Shown here: positions 1 through 3,949 of the stretch, in pieces | Numbering within the stretch: position 1 is the stretch's first letter | Layout of the letters: each line of letters opens with the position of its first letter | NCBI GenBank assembly: GCA_944385455.1 | Contig: CALWXI010000185.1 | Span: forward strand, 1 to 10,791 | Reading direction: 5' to 3' | Length of the DNA: 10,791 nucleotides | Source: an uncultured Oscillospiraceae bacterium | GTDB lineage: Bacteria; Bacillota; Clostridia; Oscillospirales; Oscillospiraceae | The notes under the pieces: model-generated | What the model saw: the letters and a program-made list of their open reading frames with translations, nothing else | What the model was told of the DNA's origin: nothing | The model's database searches: none | Made by a program: the position numbers and the translations under genes

Positions 1-422
1 ATGGCCTCCTCGGGGCTCATGGGCTTGATGGCGAAGCGCTTGGTGCGGACGATGTCGAATTCCTTCTCCTCGGCCACCTCGAAATCGTCGGCGGGAGCGG
101 GAGGCGGGAAGCCCTCCGTGCGGAGGCGCTTGGCGAGGCGGGTCTTGTTCTTGAGGATCTGGCGCTCGATATAGCCTACCGCGGCGTCAATGGCGCCGCG
201 CATGTCGCCGTCGGGAGCCTCCGTCTGGGCACGCAGCAGCGTGGCGCCGCCCCGGATGGTGATCTCCACCGTGCACAGGTGGTTCTTCTCCACGGAGAAG
301 GTGACAAATGCGGTGGTGTCAGCCTCCCGGAAATAGCGCTCCAGCTTGGAGATCTTCTTCTCGGCGTACTCCTTGATGGAATCGTTCAAGGACACTTTCT
401 TGCAGGCGTACGTGTACTTCAT
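1..422 (-). CDS. hpf: Ribosome hibernation promoting factor, long form (partial, C-terminus cut by window start)
   Basis: Long-form HPF binds the small ribosomal subunit in the mRNA/tRNA channel and drives formation of inactive 100S ribosome dimers in stationary phase or stress. The 140 visible residues begin MKYTYACKKVSL and carry the sigma-54 modulation/S30AE fold at about residues 1-100, with the ERYF segment near residue 28 and a basic helix ending LAKRLR near 101. A short Pro/Ala-rich linker (about 105-118) leads into the C-terminal dimerisation domain, recognisable from FDIVRTKRFAIKPMSPEEA (122-140). Only its first part is inside the window; the missing tail would normally be some 35-40 residues. 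The start at 422 is fixed by an AAAGGAG ribosome binding site 8 bases upstream. It has its own promoter and 5' hairpin and is separated by 310 bases from the S1-domain gene, so it is probably its own transcription unit. Identity is secure; only the length is unknown. Confidence 0.95.
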   Translation of the reverse strand, partial: MKYTYACKKVSLNDSIKEYAEKKISKLERYFREADTTAFVTFSVEKNHLCTVEITIRGGATLLRAQTEAPDGDMRGAIDAAVGYIERQILKNKTRLAKRLRTEGFPPPAPADDFEVAEEKEFDIVRTKRFAIKPMSPEEA

Positions 423-430
423 CGAGATCG

Positions 431-437
431 CTCCTTT
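431..437 (-). promoter_or_regulatory. Ribosome binding site of hpf
   Basis: The minus strand reads AAAGGAG here, followed by an 8-base spacer and the ATG at 422-420. This strong Shine-Dalgarno match decides the hpf start. Confidence 0.85.
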
Positions 438-444
438 CGTGTGG

Positions 445-464
445 AAGAGAGGCGGTCCTCTCTT
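445..464 (-). promoter_or_regulatory. Hairpin at the predicted 5' end of the hpf mRNA
   Basis: A perfect 8-bp stem (445-452 with 457-464, AAGAGAGG/CCTCTCTT) closes a 4-base loop. It begins about seven bases downstream of the -10 box at 471-476, so it would sit at the very 5' end of the hpf transcript, 7 bases ahead of the Shine-Dalgarno. Such 5'-terminal stems are known to protect mRNAs from decay initiated at the 5' end; that role is inferred here. The structure is seen in the sequence; the transcription start is predicted. Confidence 0.5.
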
Positions 465-470
465 TTATTC

Positions 471-479
471 AGTATAACA
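471..479 (-). promoter_or_regulatory. Extended -10 promoter for hpf
   Basis: The minus strand reads TGTTATACT, an extended -10 (TGn plus TATACT, five of six matches to TATAAT). No good -35 lies 16-18 bases upstream (TATGCA at spacer 17), which is typical of extended -10 promoters. It lies about 50 bases before the hpf start. The call rests on the motif and position only. Confidence 0.55.
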
Positions 480-534
480 CCTTTTCCGTAACTTGCATAG
501 AGGGAAGCTGTCAACTTTCACAAAAACTTCAAAA

Positions 535-551
535 TCCGCTGCTGCGGCGGA
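535..551 (-). terminator. Weak terminator-like hairpin upstream of the hpf promoter
   Basis: On the minus strand a 5-bp stem (TCCGC/GCGGA) with a 7-base loop is followed by ATTTTGAAGTTTTT. The stem is short, so it is at most a backup stop for readthrough from the yabR side. Confidence 0.25.
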
Positions 552-578
552 ATGCGGCACACAGAGCGGGGATCCGAC

Positions 579-602
579 AAAACCTCCCGTTTACAAGGGA
601 GG
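579..602 (-). terminator. Possible backup terminator hairpin
   Basis: On the minus strand CCTCCC and GGGAGG form a 6-bp GC-rich stem around an 8-base loop, followed directly by TTTTGTC. It lies downstream of the stronger hairpin at 701-725. The short T run makes strength uncertain. Confidence 0.35.
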
Positions 603-615
603 GGAAGGCGTGGTA

Positions 616-672
616 TCATAGGTTCCGGGAAGCTTTCCAATATCCCACCCGCTTGGGCCGCGCGGCGCGCAT
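616..672 (-). CDS. Possible 18-residue cationic small ORF
   Basis: This is an ATG-started 18-codon frame ending in TGA, encoding MRAARPKRVGYWKASRNL. It has a strong Shine-Dalgarno: GGAG at 685-682 within an A-rich AAAAAAGGAG, 9 bases before the ATG. The peptide is strongly basic (six Arg/Lys, no acidic residue) with a central YW pair. It lies just after the hairpin that should end the yabR transcript, so expression would need readthrough or a promoter I cannot identify. I recognise no family. A start codon after an A-rich GGAG could arise by chance, so this is a low-confidence candidate. Confidence 0.2.
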   Translation of the reverse strand: MRAARPKRVGYWKASRNL

Positions 673-700
673 GCCGTGCGGCTCCTTTTTTGCAGGAAAG

Positions 701-725
701 AGGCGCCGCCCATCGGGCGGCGCCT
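701..725 (-). terminator. Terminator-like hairpin after the S1-domain gene
   Basis: A perfect 11-bp GC-rich stem (701-711 with 715-725, AGGCGCCGCCC/GGGCGGCGCCT) with a 3-base loop begins 7 bases after the yabR stop. On the minus strand it is followed by CTTTCCTG, a weak T tract. It is the likely end of the spoVB-to-yabR gene series. Confidence 0.65.
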
Positions 726-732
726 GTGGGGG

Positions 733-1200
733 TCATCTTCTTCTGCGGCCGCCCCGCTTGCCGTCGATGCTGCGGTTCAGGTCGGCCATCTTCCCCTCGG
801 AAGAGGAGAGGAACTGCTTGAGTTTGTCCTCAAAGGACTGATCGCCGGAGGGAGGCAGCGGCTGCTGCGCCCGGACGAAGGAACGGGGCTGCGCAGGCCG
901 GGAGGCCGGTGCGCCCGCGGACCGGAAGCCACCTGGACGGGGGCCGCGGGGCGCGGAGCGCTCCTGCTGAGGCAGGGCCTTCTTGATGGAAAGATTGATC
1001 TTCCCGTTTTCAGCGGAGAGCACCAGCACCTTCACAGCCTGACCCTCCTGCAGAAAATCATGTACGTCGTTGACAAAGGTATTGGCGATTTCCGAGATAT
1101 GTACCAGGCCGGAACGCCCGCCCTCCAGGGCGACGAACGCGCCGAACTTGGTGATGGTGGTCACCTTGCCTTCCAAAATGCTCCCAACCTGCGGCTCCAT
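733..1200 (-). CDS. yabR: S1-domain RNA-binding protein (YabR family)
   Basis: This is a 155-residue protein with one S1 RNA-binding domain at about residues 4-75: VGSILEGKVTTITKFGAFV, then SGLVHISEIA near 30-39 and GKINLSIKKA near 66-75. A Pro/Arg/Gly-rich flexible linker (about 80-120) follows, then a conserved-looking helix FEDKLKQFLSSSEGKMADLNR (123-143) and a basic GKRGGRRRR end. In B. subtilis yabR directly follows divIC, as here. Its exact role is unknown; single-S1 proteins of this kind bind RNA or ribosomes. The ATG at 1200 was chosen because S1 proteins of this family start just before the VG(S/D) strand. The best Shine-Dalgarno (AAGGAG, about 1214-1219) is 14 bases away, rather far, so an in-frame TTG at 1224 cannot be excluded but leaves the Shine-Dalgarno inside the coding sequence. 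Confidence 0.93.
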   Translation of the reverse strand: MEPQVGSILEGKVTTITKFGAFVALEGGRSGLVHISEIANTFVNDVHDFLQEGQAVKVLVLSAENGKINLSIKKALPQQERSAPRGPRPGGFRSAGAPASRPAQPRSFVRAQQPLPPSGDQSFEDKLKQFLSSSEGKMADLNRSIDGKRGGRRRR

Positions 1201-1262
1201 ACAGCTTTTTGTTTCTCCTTCCAATCGTTTTCAACGCGCCTTCCCGGGACGCGGGGCCCTGC

Positions 1263-1326
1263 AAGAAAAAGACCGGTGCCGGCACCAGCGGGGGAGCGTG
1301 GCCGCTCCCCTCGTCGCCCGACACCG
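1263..1326 (-). terminator. Two-stem terminator/attenuator between ftsB and yabR
   Basis: On the minus strand an outer stem pairs 1318-1326 (CGGTGTCGG) with 1274-1282 (CCGGCACCG), nine pairs with one G-U. It encloses a perfect 8-bp inner hairpin (1291-1298 with 1303-1310, GGGGAGCG/CGCTCCCC, loop of 4). The outer stem is followed within three bases by TTTTTCTT at 1263-1270. It starts just after the ftsB stop. The 3' arm overlaps a self-complementary GGTGCCGGCACC at 1275-1286, so an alternative fold is possible. Confidence 0.6.
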
Positions 1327-1327
1327 A

Positions 1328-1633
1328 TCAATTGCTCACGTCATAAAACACATACTCTCCCGGGGCTACCAGGCCCAACTCATCCCGGGCGATCTCCTCC
1401 ATCTTTTCCTGGGTGCCGCCCTGGGCGATGTCCGCGGCCAGAGCGTCGTTTTCCTGCTGCTGGGCGGCCACCTGAGTGGCCAGACGGTCCCGGTCCTCCC
1501 GGGCCTGTGCCACCTGATCCCGCAGGCTGTACAGCTGCCAGCCGATGGCGGCCAGCAGCACCAGCAGCAAAAGCCGTGTCCCCAGGCCGCCGCCGATGCG
1601 CTGACGTTTTGCCGTTTTTGCTTGCTTTGCCAT
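1328..1633 (-). CDS. divIC: Septum formation initiator, FtsB/DivIC family
   Basis: This is a 101-residue bitopic membrane protein of the division complex; FtsB/DivIC pairs with FtsL/DivIB-type partners and helps activate septal wall synthesis. The layout is typical: a short basic cytoplasmic N-terminus (residues 1-17, AKTAKRQR), one membrane segment (about 19-36, TRLLLLVLLAAIGWQLYSL), an extracellular coiled coil (about 37-70, Gln/Ala/Glu-rich heptads), and a C-terminal motif ARDELGLVAPGEYVFYDV (82-99). The ATG at 1633 is set by a near-ideal AAAGGAGG 5 bases upstream; an in-frame TTG at 1669 is rejected. The gene begins inside the open frame of yabQ, in a different frame. The yabQ-divIC-yabR order matches B. 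subtilis. Because division is needed in growing cells while yabP/yabQ are sporulation genes, an internal promoter (see 1678-1688) is plausible. Confidence 0.93.
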   Translation of the reverse strand: MAKQAKTAKRQRIGGGLGTRLLLLVLLAAIGWQLYSLRDQVAQAREDRDRLATQVAAQQQENDALAADIAQGGTQEKMEEIARDELGLVAPGEYVFYDVSN

Positions 1634-2093
1634 GGCGGCCTCCTTTGGAAAATGCGCATCCGCATCCAATTTTCTTTATTGTATAGCATTTGCGCGAAAA
1701 ATAAAAGAGATTTTTTGCCCGGAGCAAGGCTTTTTTGCAAAAAATTTTTGTCCAGCGCAGCGGGAGAGATAAAAGGGACGCCAGGGCGGACAGCGTATCC
1801 GCCCAGAATTCCCACACCGGACGCAGAGGCGCCGAAAACAGGCAGAAAAACACCACGGCACCGCCCACGATGCCCAGTACCACGAAGCCCCGCAGCTCTC
1901 CCTGGGACCGGGTGAGCAGAAAGCGGAATGCCGCTGCGCCCACGGCCAGGGTATAAATGAGATCCAAAAGCCCCGTCAGCCGCGGACGCCGGCGGCGGAA
2001 GGGGCGCAGCAGGTCGTACGCCAGTCCCGTACAGAGGCCCAGAAGGATGGACTGGGCGAATACCTGCAGCTGTGTGGAGATCTGGATCTCCAT
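1380..2093 (-). CDS. yabQ: Spore cortex/sporulation membrane protein YabQ with readthrough tail overlapping divIC
   Basis: YabQ is a sporulation-specific integral membrane protein needed for spore cortex formation in B. subtilis. Residues 1-141 look genuine: an N-terminal amphipathic/membrane stretch (about 8-27, ending LAYDLLRPFRRRR), membrane segments near 43-61 and 69-89, and a basic segment near 118-141 (KALLRAKNLFYF...YTIKK). No stop follows there. The frame stays open through residue 237, and residues from about 154 on are the divIC gene read in another frame, giving a low-complexity Gly/Arg/Pro-rich tail with no resemblance to a folded domain. Either the natural stop was lost, or a small frameshift in the A/T runs near 1690-1750 hides it. 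It starts 3 bases after the yabP stop with a poor Shine-Dalgarno, suggesting translational coupling. Family is secure; the 3' end is doubtful. Confidence 0.8.
   Translation of the reverse strand: MEIQISTQLQVFAQSILLGLCTGLAYDLLRPFRRRRPRLTGLLDLIYTLAVGAAAFRFLLTRSQGELRGFVVLGIVGGAVVFFCLFSAPLRPVWEFWADTLSALASLLSLPLRWTKIFCKKALLRAKNLFYFSRKCYTIKKIGCGCAFSKGGRHGKASKNGKTSAHRRRPGDTAFAAGAAGRHRLAAVQPAGSGGTGPGGPGPSGHSGGRPAAGKRRSGRGHRPGRHPGKDGGDRPG
1636..1643 (-). promoter_or_regulatory. Ribosome binding site of divIC/ftsB
   Basis: The minus strand reads AAAGGAGG ending near 1639, a few bases before the ATG at 1633. It is the strongest Shine-Dalgarno in this block and supports the short start for the division protein while the yabQ frame is still open. 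Confidence 0.8.
1678..1688 (-). promoter_or_regulatory. Possible internal extended -10 promoter ahead of divIC
   Basis: The minus strand reads TGCTATACAAT inside the AT-rich 3' part of yabQ, about 45 bases before the divIC start. It offers either an extended -10 (TGC plus TATACA) or TACAAT (five of six). No convincing -35 is present. Such a promoter would let the division gene be expressed without the sporulation genes upstream. Confidence 0.35.
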
Positions 2094-2096
2094 CCG

Positions 2097-2378
2097 CTAT
2101 CCGAACAGGCGGCTGAGCAGTCCGCCCCGGCTGCCGCCCCCGTCCTCATAGGACACCGAGTCGATCCGCCCGTCCACATGCAGCTCGCCGCCGTCCAGGG
2201 ACAGCTTGCCGATGTGCAGGTCCTCGCCGGTGATGACCAGCGTCCCGGCGGATGTGGACATGATGATGCCCGTCTCGTCAAAGCGCTCCACGTCCTCCAC
2301 ACCGGAAACGGTGAGCCGTTCCCGGCCGGTGAGCTCCAGACGGTGGGTCTCCTGCGGCATGGTGGTATAGTCCTTCAT
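2097..2378 (-). CDS. yabP: Sporulation protein YabP
   Basis: This is a 93-residue protein of the YabP/YqfC family, required for sporulation in B. subtilis and expressed in the mother cell. The core is beta-rich: HRLELTGRERLTVSGVEDVERFDE (about 12-35), then a STSAGTLVITGEDLHIGKLSLDGGEL-type strand series (41-66, read in pieces) and VDGRIDSVSYED (68-79). A short Gly/Ser/Arg tail ends LSRLFG. The ATG at 2378 is preceded by GGGAGG about 8-9 bases away; an in-frame upstream start at 2402 would place the Shine-Dalgarno inside the gene. It lies between rqcP and yabQ exactly as in B. subtilis and is almost fused to yabQ (3-base gap). Whether a sporulation promoter lies directly upstream is unclear: only a poor sigma-E-like match is visible. 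Confidence 0.92.
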   Translation of the reverse strand: MKDYTTMPQETHRLELTGRERLTVSGVEDVERFDETGIIMSTSAGTLVITGEDLHIGKLSLDGGELHVDGRIDSVSYEDGGGSRGGLLSRLFG

Positions 2379-2435
2379 CTTCTCGTCCCTCCCCAATCCC
2401 ATGGATATGCGGAGAGGCCGGCGGATAGAAGGGGC

Positions 2436-2681
2436 TTACTCCGCCACTTCCCGGTAGAGAGTCCCGGCTTCGGACTGGCGCACCGTTTCCTGGACGGAGA
2501 GCACCTCCACCGTTACGGTGCGTGCTCCGAAGCGCAGGGAAATCCGATCCCCCGGGCGCACCTCGTAGGAGGCCCGGGCGGGCTTGCCGTTGACGCTGAT
2601 GAGGCCGTTGTCGCAGGCCTCGTTGGCCACGGTCCGCCGCTTGATGAGGCGGGAGACCTTGAGATATTTATCCAGGCGCAT
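2436..2681 (-). CDS. rqcP: S4-domain ribosome-quality-control protein RqcP (YabO)
   Basis: This is an 81-residue protein with a single S4 RNA-binding fold: MRLDKYLKVSRLIKRRTVANEAC at the N-terminus (quoted in part), then NGLISVNGKPARASYEV (25-41) and PGDRISLRFG (43-52). RqcP works with RqcH on obstructed 50S subunits, stabilising the P-site peptidyl-tRNA while C-terminal Ala tails are added to stalled peptides. It closely resembles B. subtilis YabO in length (86 residues there) and wording, and lies before yabP as it does there. Two ATGs are available. The one at 2681 fits the family start (MRLDK) and has GGAGG seven bases upstream; the one at 2687 would be only a base or two from the Shine-Dalgarno. 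It is separated from hup by a terminator-like hairpin, so its expression may depend on readthrough. Confidence 0.92.
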   Translation of the reverse strand: MRLDKYLKVSRLIKRRTVANEACDNGLISVNGKPARASYEVRPGDRISLRFGARTVTVEVLSVQETVRQSEAGTLYREVAE

Positions 2682-2693
2682 GGCCATTCCTCC

Positions 2694-2738
2694 AAAATCA
2701 AGAGCCCCCTCTTCCGGCGGCGGACCGCGGAAGAGGGG
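2694..2738 (-). terminator. Strong hairpin terminator/attenuator after hup
   Basis: A perfect 10-bp stem (2706-2715 with 2729-2738, CCCCTCTTCC/GGAAGAGGGG) is extended by a 4-bp inner stem (2717-2720 with 2725-2728) across a one-base bulge. On the minus strand it is followed by GCTCTTGATTTT. The T tract is interrupted, so partial termination before rqcP is likely. The rqcP Shine-Dalgarno lies directly after it. Confidence 0.7.
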
Positions 2739-2753
2739 AATCGGGTGGACTGC

Positions 2754-3029
2754 TTACTTGGAAACGCTGTCCTTCAGAGCCTTGCCGGCCTTGAACACGG
2801 GCACCACGGAGGCGGGGATCTCAATGGACTCCTTGGTCTTGGGGTTGCGGCCGATGCGGGCGGCGCGCTTTTTTACCTCAAAGGAGCCGAAGCCGACCAG
2901 CTGGACCTTGTCGCCCTCCTGCAGCGCGCCGGTGATGGCGTCCAGAGTGGCGGTGATAACAGCCTCGGCATCCTTCTTGGACACGTCGGCGGAAGCGGCG
3001 ACGGCGTTGATGAGTTCGGCTTTGTTCAT
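2754..3029 (-). CDS. hup: DNA-binding protein HU
   Basis: This is a 91-residue histone-like nucleoid protein that dimerises, bends and compacts DNA. Hallmarks are an N-terminal helical pair (MNKAELINAVAASADVSKKDAE), the core VQLVGFGSFEVKKRAAR (42-58), and the DNA-gripping arm GRNPKTKESIEIPAS (60-74) with the conserved intercalating Pro at 63. It ends VFKAGKALKDSVSK, the usual length for the family. A TAGGAGG site 9 bases before the ATG supports the start. In B. subtilis HU (hbs) lies elsewhere; here it sits between mazG and rqcP, with a promoter-like sequence upstream (3062-3090) and a strong hairpin downstream. That fits an abundant protein expressed above the level of its neighbours. Identity is clear. 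Confidence 0.97.
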   Translation of the reverse strand: MNKAELINAVAASADVSKKDAEAVITATLDAITGALQEGDKVQLVGFGSFEVKKRAARIGRNPKTKESIEIPASVVPVFKAGKALKDSVSK

Positions 3030-3061
3030 GGGTATGATCCTCCTAGTTTGTCATTTGTAAT

Positions 3062-3090
3062 GTTATTCTTAACGCGAAAGTGCGTGTTAA
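3062..3090 (-). promoter_or_regulatory. Putative sigma-A promoter for hup
   Basis: The minus strand has TTAACA (3085-3090, five of six to TTGACA), a 17-base spacer and AATAAC (3062-3067, four of six to TATAAT). The -35 overlaps the mazG stop codon and the predicted start of transcription lies about 25 bases before the hup ATG. Confidence 0.45.
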
Positions 3091-3091
3091 G
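3068..3091. repeat. Imperfect inverted repeat inside the hup promoter
   Basis: CTTAA-CGC and GCG-TG-TTAAG form an inverted repeat over 24 bases, with a two-base bulge on one arm. It spans the spacer and -35 of the putative hup promoter and the mazG stop. It could be an operator or a weak hairpin ending mazG transcripts; no T tract follows, which argues against a terminator. Confidence 0.4.
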
Positions 3092-3890
3092 ACTCCTGCT
3101 GCTTGGCGGACGCCCAAAGCGCCGCCAGATCTTCCTGGGAACACTCGTTCAGGGGCTTGTCCGCGGCAGCCTCCACCTGGCGGAAGCGCCGGTCGAATTT
3201 GTCGCAGGCCCGGTGGAGGGCGTCCTCCGGGTCCACCCCGGACATCTGGGCCACCTTGGCGGCGATGAACAGCACGTCGCCTGTTTCCTCCCGGATGCCG
3301 TGGGGGGCGTCCGCCGCCCGGCCGGATTCCACGGCCTCCCGCAGCTCCCGGACCTCCTCTTCCAGCTTGCGCAGCGCGCCGACGGCGCTGTCCCAGTCGA
3401 AGCCCGCCTTGGCGGTCTTGCTGAGGATTTTTTCCGCCCGCCACAGCGCCGGCAGGGTGTGAGGCACGGCCTCCACGGCGTCGGCGGTGGAGCGCTGCCC
3501 CTTTTCCCTGCGCTTGAGGAGCTCCCAGTTCACCAGGACCTCCTCGCTGGTGTCGGCCTGAACGGTGCCGAACACGTGGGGATGGCGGTAGATGAGCTTT
3601 TTGGTGACGCCGTCCACCACGTCGTCCATGGTGAAGCGGCCCCGTTCCGTCTCGATCTGGGCGTGGAACGCCGCCTGCATCAAAACATCCCCCAGTTCCT
3701 CGCACATGGCCTCGGGGTCATCCCGGTCCAGAGCGTCCAAGGCCTCGTATGTCTCCTCCAGAAAATTCCGGCGGATGGAATCGTGGGTCTGCTGGGCGTC
3801 CCAGGGGCAGCCTCCCGGTGCACGCAGCAATGCCATGACGTGAAGAAAATCCGCCCAGTCATAGCGGGACTTACATTGAAAATCTACCAT
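3087..3890 (-). CDS. mazG: MazG nucleoside triphosphate pyrophosphohydrolase
   Basis: MazG hydrolyses (d)NTPs, including damaged ones, to NMP and pyrophosphate. This 267-residue protein holds the two tandem MazG domains. The first has LLRAPGGCPWDAQQTHDSI (21-39) and the Mg-binding pattern LEETYEA (44-50) with EELGD (64-68), followed by YRHPHVFG (101-108). The second has KLEEEVRELREA (175-186) and REETGDVLF (200-208). B. subtilis YabN carries an extra N-terminal tetrapyrrole-methylase domain; it is absent here. I chose the ATG at 3890, with GGCGGA about 7 bases upstream. A GTG at 3953 overlapping the spoVB stop would add 21 residues, but that stretch (starting MKKVLIFKEF) is AT-rich, unlike the family and contains the Shine-Dalgarno. 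Confidence 0.93.
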   Translation of the reverse strand: MVDFQCKSRYDWADFLHVMALLRAPGGCPWDAQQTHDSIRRNFLEETYEALDALDRDDPEAMCEELGDVLMQAAFHAQIETERGRFTMDDVVDGVTKKLIYRHPHVFGTVQADTSEEVLVNWELLKRREKGQRSTADAVEAVPHTLPALWRAEKILSKTAKAGFDWDSAVGALRKLEEEVRELREAVESGRAADAPHGIREETGDVLFIAAKVAQMSGVDPEDALHRACDKFDRRFRQVEAAADKPLNECSQEDLAALWASAKQQES

Positions 3891-3912
3891 ACATTGTCCG
3901 CCTTTGCAAGAA

Positions 3913-3941
3913 AATTTATCGGTGAATTCCTTGAAAATCAA
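3913..3941 (-). promoter_or_regulatory. Weak promoter candidate before mazG
   Basis: In the AT-rich gap after spoVB the minus strand reads TTGATT (3936-3941), a 17-base spacer, then TAAATT (3913-3918), each four of six to consensus. A small palindrome CTTGAAAATCAAG (3930-3942) overlaps the -35. This would start an mRNA just before the ATG at 3890. Weak evidence. Confidence 0.3.
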
Positions 3942-3949
3942 GACTTTTT

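Larger units (their letters stand above)
423..732. other. 310-base spacer between yabR and hpf
   Basis: No long gene is supported here. From the yabR end toward hpf on the minus strand it holds a strong hairpin at 701-725, a possible 18-codon ORF at 616-672, two weaker hairpins each followed by T-rich sequence (583-602 and 535-551), the hpf promoter (471-479) and the hpf leader hairpin. Base composition shifts from very GC-rich near 660-725 to AT-richer near 480-540, as expected when terminator sequence gives way to a promoter. Confidence 0.7.

Noticed and set aside
509..514. Perfect TTGACA on the minus strand upstream of hpf
   Set aside because: It is 32 bases from the TATACT -10 box, too far for one promoter, and no -10-like hexamer lies 16-18 bases downstream of it.
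423..732. Known riboswitch or tRNA in the yabR-hpf spacer
   Set aside because: I looked for cloverleaf arms and for common riboswitch core sequences on both strands and recognised none.
676..1915. Plus-strand open frames opposite yabR, divIC and yabQ
   Set aside because: The translations are low-complexity Pro/Arg/Gly-rich shadows of the minus-strand genes, without ribosome binding sites or recognisable domains.
2385..2425. Sigma-E-like boxes before yabP
   Set aside because: The best pair (TTCTATC and CATATCCA) matches the consensus at only about 9 of 15 positions, not enough to call.
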